A stretch of 8,909 nucleotides of DNA, taken from NCBI GenBank assembly GCA_946886255.1, contig CAMPIG010000181.1, positions 1 through 8,909 on the forward strand, written 5' to 3'. Numbering within the stretch: position 1 is the stretch's first letter; each line of letters starts with the position of its first letter. Made by a program: the position numbers and the translations under genes. The DNA comes from an uncultured Cellvibrio sp. GTDB lineage: Bacteria; Pseudomonadota; Gammaproteobacteria; Pseudomonadales; Cellvibrionaceae. Below, one piece after another: positions 5,465 to 8,909 of the stretch. The notes below the pieces were generated by a model. The model saw only the letters and a list, made by a program, of their open reading frames with translations. It made no database searches and had not been told where the DNA came from.

Positions 5465-5552
5465 GCGAAGATCAGTTGTGCGTAACCTGAGTTCCACGTA
5501 ACCGGCGCAGTGGTTTGCGGTGTCGGGTTGAGGGGTTAACAGAGGCAAAGAG

Positions 5553-7034
5553 ATGAACAAAGAAATTTTGCTGGTCGCCGATGCAGTTTCCAATGAGAAA
5601 GGTGTCGACAAGGAAGTGATCTTCGAAGCCATTGAAACCGCGCTGGCTACCGCCACGAAAAAACGTTTTGATGAAGACTCTACAATTGAAGTCGTCATCA
5701 ACCGCTCCACTGGAGACTATGAAACCTTCCGTATCTGGGACGTAGTAGCCGATGATGTGGTGGCGGAATTAGGTACACAATTTACCTTGGAAGAAGCACA
5801 CGAAAAAGACACCGCATTAAAAGCCGGTGATACTTACCGCGAAAAAATCGAAAACGTTGAGTTCGGGCGTATTGCTGCCCAGACTGCCAAGCAGGTGATC
5901 GTGCAAAAAGTGCGTGAAGCTGAGCGCGCGCAAATGGTAGAAGAATACCGCGATCGCATGGGTGACTTGATCAGCGGTAGCGTCAAGAAAGTGACCCGGG
6001 ACAGCATTATTGTGGACTTGGGCAATAACGCTGAAGGCTTGCTGCCGCGTGATCAATTGGTTGGCCGTGAAATTTTCCGTGTCGGTGATCGGATTCGTGC
6101 ACTGTTACTGGATGTGCGCACTGAAGCGCGCGGCCCGCAATTATTCCTGAGCCGTTCATGTCCGCAGATGTTGATCGAATTGTTCAAGATCGAAGTGCCG
6201 GAGATTGCGGAAGAAGTTATCGAAATCAAAGGTGCAGCTCGCGATCCAGGTTCACGCGCCAAGATTGCTGTAAAAACCAATGACGGACGTATCGATCCTG
6301 TAGGTGCCTGTGTCGGTATGCGCGGTTCGCGTGTGCAGGCGGTTTCCAACGAGCTGGGTAACGAGCGCGTTGATATTGTGTTGTGGGACGATAACCCGGC
6401 ACAGTTTGTGATCAACGCTATGTCGCCCGCTGAAATTGAATCCATTGTGGTGGATGAAGATGCGGGCTCGATGGATGTCGCCGTCAGCGAAGACAATCTC
6501 GCTATGGCAATCGGTCGCGGTGGCCAGAATGTGCGTTTGGCTTGTGAGTTAACGGGTTGGGATATCAATGTGATGAGCGTGCCCGAGTGGCAAGCCAAGC
6601 AGCAGGCGGAGTCCGGCAGTTATATTCAGGTATTTATGAACGCGCTGGATGTCGATGAAGATATTGCTACCGTTCTGGTTGAAGAAGGCTTCACCACACT
6701 GGAAGAAGTGGCTTACGTACCCCTGGAAGAAATGTTGGCGATTGACGGTTTTGATGAAGATATCGCTGAAGAATTGCGTGCACGTGCTAAAGATGCGCTT
6801 CTGACTCAAGCGTTGGCATCGGAAGAGCGCCTTGAAGGTGCTGCCCCGGCAGAAGACTTGTTGAGTATGGAAGGTATGGATGACGCGTTGGCTGCGAATT
6901 TGGCGAGCCGCGGCATTGTGACGATGGAAGATTTGGCCGAGCAAGCCATCGATGATCTGCTGGATATCGACGGCATGGACGAAACCCGTGCAGCTGCACT
7001 GATTATGAAAGCCCGCGAGCCTTGGTTTGCATGA
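5553..7034 (+). CDS. nusA: Transcription elongation/termination factor NusA
   Basis: NusA rides on RNA polymerase, promotes pausing and hairpin-dependent termination, and serves in rRNA and lambda-type antitermination complexes. The product has 493 residues, close to E. coli NusA (495), with all domains in order. The RNAP-binding N-terminal domain is at 1 to about 125, S1 at about 136-200 (G-D-L-I-S-G-S-V start), and KH1 at about 230-280 with the G-M-R-G loop at 255-258. KH2 is at about 303-345 with G-R-G-G at 321-324. Two acidic repeat domains lie at about 365-412 and 433-490, each with a helix-hairpin-helix-like I-D-G-F/M-D-E motif. Two acidic repeats are typical of gammaproteobacteria; in E. 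coli the last one binds the alpha CTD of RNAP and masks the RNA-binding part. The ATG at 5553 has AGAGG (5541-5545) at 7 bases. infB starts 53 bases downstream in the same operon. NusA feedback on its own leader terminators is known in E. coli and plausible here. Confidence 0.98.
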   Translation: MNKEILLVADAVSNEKGVDKEVIFEAIETALATATKKRFDEDSTIEVVINRSTGDYETFRIWDVVADDVVAELGTQFTLEEAHEKDTALKAGDTYREKIENVEFGRIAAQTAKQVIVQKVREAERAQMVEEYRDRMGDLISGSVKKVTRDSIIVDLGNNAEGLLPRDQLVGREIFRVGDRIRALLLDVRTEARGPQLFLSRSCPQMLIELFKIEVPEIAEEVIEIKGAARDPGSRAKIAVKTNDGRIDPVGACVGMRGSRVQAVSNELGNERVDIVLWDDNPAQFVINAMSPAEIESIVVDEDAGSMDVAVSEDNLAMAIGRGGQNVRLACELTGWDINVMSVPEWQAKQQAESGSYIQVFMNALDVDEDIATVLVEEGFTTLEEVAYVPLEEMLAIDGFDEDIAEELRARAKDALLTQALASEERLEGAAPAEDLLSMEGMDDALAANLASRGIVTMEDLAEQAIDDLLDIDGMDETRAAALIMKAREPWFA

Positions 7035-7087
7035 TTGCTGCCAAAGTATGAATTGTCGTGGGCAAAGAACAAGACTGAGGAAAAGCA

Positions 7088-8845
7088 ATGGCAGAAGTAA
7101 CAGTAAGCGAACTCGCCAAATCTGTGGGAGCACCGGTTGAGCGACTGCTGAAACAAATGCAGGAAGCCGGGCTGAAACAGAAAACCGCTGATGCGGTGGT
7201 ATCTGATGAAGAAAAGCAAAAGTTGCTGGACTTTTTAAAGACCAGCCACGGCGAAGCGAGCGGCGAGCCAAAGAAAATTACCTTGCAGCGCAAAACCACA
7301 ACCACGTTGAAGACGGGTTCTGGCAGTGCGCGTAAAACCGTGAATGTCGAAGTGCGCAAAAAGCGCACCTACGTCAAGCGTGAAGAAGTGGAAGATCAAT
7401 CCGGTACAGAGTTAGACGCTGTTCAGGAAAACGAAGAGTTGCAGCAAGAGCCCCAACTCGTGGTAGAGGCCCCTGTGGAGGAGCCGACTCATACGCCCGA
7501 ACCTGAGCCGGAAATCTCAGAAGAAACGCCTGTCGTGGAAGCCGCACAAGCGGATGCCGATGCTGCTGGACGCTCATCATTTACCGACGGTATAGAAGAA
7601 AAACGCCGCGCTGCCCAAGAGCGCCGTATGGCGGAAGAGGCCCAGCGTAAAGCTGAGACAGCCGCTAAAGAAGAAGCCAAGCGTGTAGAGCAACAGGCGC
7701 GTACAACGGAAGCGAAACCGGCAGCAAAAACGGCTGAAGACGTTGCGCGTCCTGCGCGTCCCAAACCGGCAACCACCGCAGCGCCGGCAACGGCAGATCG
7801 TGATGAAAAACACGGCCGCAAACGCGAGGGTCGTCGCGAAGAAGATTTTGATGAAGAAGACAAGCACCGCAAGCGTGCCGGCAAAGCGACCAAGAAAGTG
7901 GGGACACCCAAGAAGGGCGCCAAGGTGGATCTGCTGGAGCTGGAAGGCGATGACGGCGAGGATATGGATCTGTTGGCTCGCCGCCGCAGTGTGCGGGCTA
8001 ACCATAAGGCCTCTAACAAGCACGCCTTTAAGAAACCAACGACCAAGATCGTGCACCAGGTGGATGTCCCCGAAACTATCGTGGTATCCGAGCTGGCGCA
8101 GCGCCTGACAGTAAAAGTGGGCGAATTGATCAAGCGATTGATGAAGATGGGTGTCATGGCCTCCATGAACGAAGTCATCGACCAGGATACCGCAGTACTG
8201 ATTGTGGAAGAGTTGGGTCACCAGGCTAATCTGGTCAGCGAGAACGATATCGAGCATGCGCTGGAAAAATCCCTCGAAACCGAGGGAGAGTTAATGCCTC
8301 GGGCGCCGGTCGTTACAGTGATGGGGCACGTTGACCACGGTAAAACCTCGCTGCTCGATTATATTCGCGAAGCCAAGGTGGCTGCTGGGGAGGCCGGTGG
8401 TATTACCCAGCATATCGGTGCTTATCGGGTTGCTACCAGCCGGGGTGAGATTACCTTCCTGGATACCCCCGGCCACGCAGCGTTTACCGCCATGCGCGCC
8501 CGTGGTGCCAAGGCAACTGACGTGGTGATTCTGGTGGTCGCTGCCGATGACGGCGTGATGCCGCAAACCGAAGAAGCCATTCTGCACGCCCGTGCAGCGG
8601 AAGTGCCTTTGGTGGTAGCCATCAACAAATGCGATAAGCCCAGCGCTGATCCGGATCGTGTCAAACACGAACTGGTAGCCAAGGGTGTAATTCCCGAGTC
8701 TTGGGGTGGTGATACTCAATTCATCGAAGTCTCCGCTCATACAGGCCAGGGTATTGATGAGTTGCTTGAAGCTATCTCACTGCAGGCGGAAGTGCTTGAA
8801 CTTACCTCCGTGGTCGATGCTGCCGCTAAAGGGGTGGTCATTTAA
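7088..8845 (+). CDS. infB: Translation initiation factor IF-2, interrupted by an in-frame TAA
   Basis: IF2 is the GTPase that brings fMet-tRNA to the 30S P site and promotes 50S joining. From ATG 7088 (GAGG just upstream) the frame runs 585 codons. It starts with an IF2_N domain (1 to about 52) and a basic IF2-associated segment (about 60-100). A long charged Ala/Glu/Lys/Arg linker (about 100-310) leads to a second IF2_N domain (about 318-372) and the G domain. G-domain motifs are complete: GHVDHGKT 413-420, GGITQH 437-442, DTPGH 459-463, NKCD 513-516 and S-A-H at 549-551. A TAA at 8843-8845 then stops the frame right after K-G-V-V-I, where other IF2s read V-I-E-S. The next codons (8846-8909) continue in the same frame with IF2 sequence, so the stop replaces a Glu codon (GAA to TAA). 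Stopped here, the product would lack the rest of domain II and domains C1/C2, including the fMet-tRNA binding site, and could not support growth. A sequencing error or a real nonsense mutation must be distinguished. Confidence 0.93.
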   Translation: MAEVTVSELAKSVGAPVERLLKQMQEAGLKQKTADAVVSDEEKQKLLDFLKTSHGEASGEPKKITLQRKTTTTLKTGSGSARKTVNVEVRKKRTYVKREEVEDQSGTELDAVQENEELQQEPQLVVEAPVEEPTHTPEPEPEISEETPVVEAAQADADAAGRSSFTDGIEEKRRAAQERRMAEEAQRKAETAAKEEAKRVEQQARTTEAKPAAKTAEDVARPARPKPATTAAPATADRDEKHGRKREGRREEDFDEEDKHRKRAGKATKKVGTPKKGAKVDLLELEGDDGEDMDLLARRRSVRANHKASNKHAFKKPTTKIVHQVDVPETIVVSELAQRLTVKVGELIKRLMKMGVMASMNEVIDQDTAVLIVEELGHQANLVSENDIEHALEKSLETEGELMPRAPVVTVMGHVDHGKTSLLDYIREAKVAAGEAGGITQHIGAYRVATSRGEITFLDTPGHAAFTAMRARGAKATDVVILVVAADDGVMPQTEEAILHARAAEVPLVVAINKCDKPSADPDRVKHELVAKGVIPESWGGDTQFIEVSAHTGQGIDELLEAISLQAEVLELTSVVDAAAKGVVI

Positions 8846-8909
8846 TCCCGTATGGACAAGGGTCGCGGCGTAGTCGCCACCCTGCTGATCCAACAGGGCA
8901 CCCAGAAGC
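8846..8909 (+). pseudogene. infB: Continuation of infB (IF2 domain II) after the in-frame stop; 3' end outside window
   Basis: In the same frame as infB, immediately after the TAA, the 21 complete codons read SRMDKGRGVVATLLIQQGTQK. This matches the start of IF2 domain II (E. coli reads S-F-L-D-K-G-R-G-P-V-A-T-V-L-V at the same place). There is no frameshift and no ribosome binding site of its own; the ATG at 8852 is internal. It is annotated separately only because of the stop. It is cut by the window end. Confidence 0.85.

Noticed and set aside
6053..7271. Minus-strand frames of 181 and 240 codons opposite nusA and early infB
   Set aside because: Antisense shadows of well-conserved genes; the products show no recognisable motifs.
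7489..8257. Two long minus-strand reading frames (229 and 226 codons) opposite infB
   Set aside because: They mirror the charged, low-complexity IF2 linker and G domain, give Ser/Arg- or Phe/His/Arg-rich nonsense, and have no ribosome binding site or family resemblance.

Overview
The window reads as ordinary chromosome from a gammaproteobacterium, most likely of the Cellvibrionales/Pseudomonadales type (Cellvibrio- or Saccharophagus-like). This rests on the tRNA-fMet, rimP, nusA, infB block, a DUF3094 protein beside it, a bioC-bioD pair and a SprA-related/CJM1_0395-type HExxH protein. The genus is inferred from family distribution and was not tested. All recognised genes are on the + strand. 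There is no insertion sequence, phage, CRISPR array or island signature.

Layout: 1-1041 is the end of the biotin operon: the last 107 residues of BioC (or of a BioH-BioC fusion) followed by bioD. 1204-2895 encodes a lipoprotein of the UshA/5'-nucleotidase family. It starts at a GTG set by a good Shine-Dalgarno, not at the upstream ATG. 3140-4250 is a two-gene unit: an 80-residue protein that looks like a flagellar rod protein reduced to its two ends, then a HEQAH-containing SprA-related putative metalloprotease with a long charged coiled-coil tail. 4344-4523 is a 59-residue single-pass membrane protein (DUF3094-like).

4550-7034 and onward is the nusA operon. A near-consensus sigma70 promoter (TTGACC, 17 bp, TATAAT) drives initiator tRNA-fMet. 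The mature tRNA sits between two strong stem-loops, each exactly 7 nt away. A canonical terminator follows, then two short hairpins, then a second terminator whose 3' arm can instead pair with a downstream segment (attenuator-like). After these come rimP (30S maturation), nusA (elongation, termination and antitermination) and infB (IF2). These genes join initiator tRNA supply, ribosome assembly, transcription elongation and translation initiation in one unit.

The oddest thing is at the end. infB is interrupted by an in-frame TAA at 8843-8845, where IF2 proteins normally have Glu in the conserved stretch after the G domain. The same frame then continues with unmistakable IF2 sequence to the window edge. 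A sequencing error near a contig end is the simplest explanation, because IF2 is essential. The best candidate for a little-described system is the mini-rod/HExxH pair.
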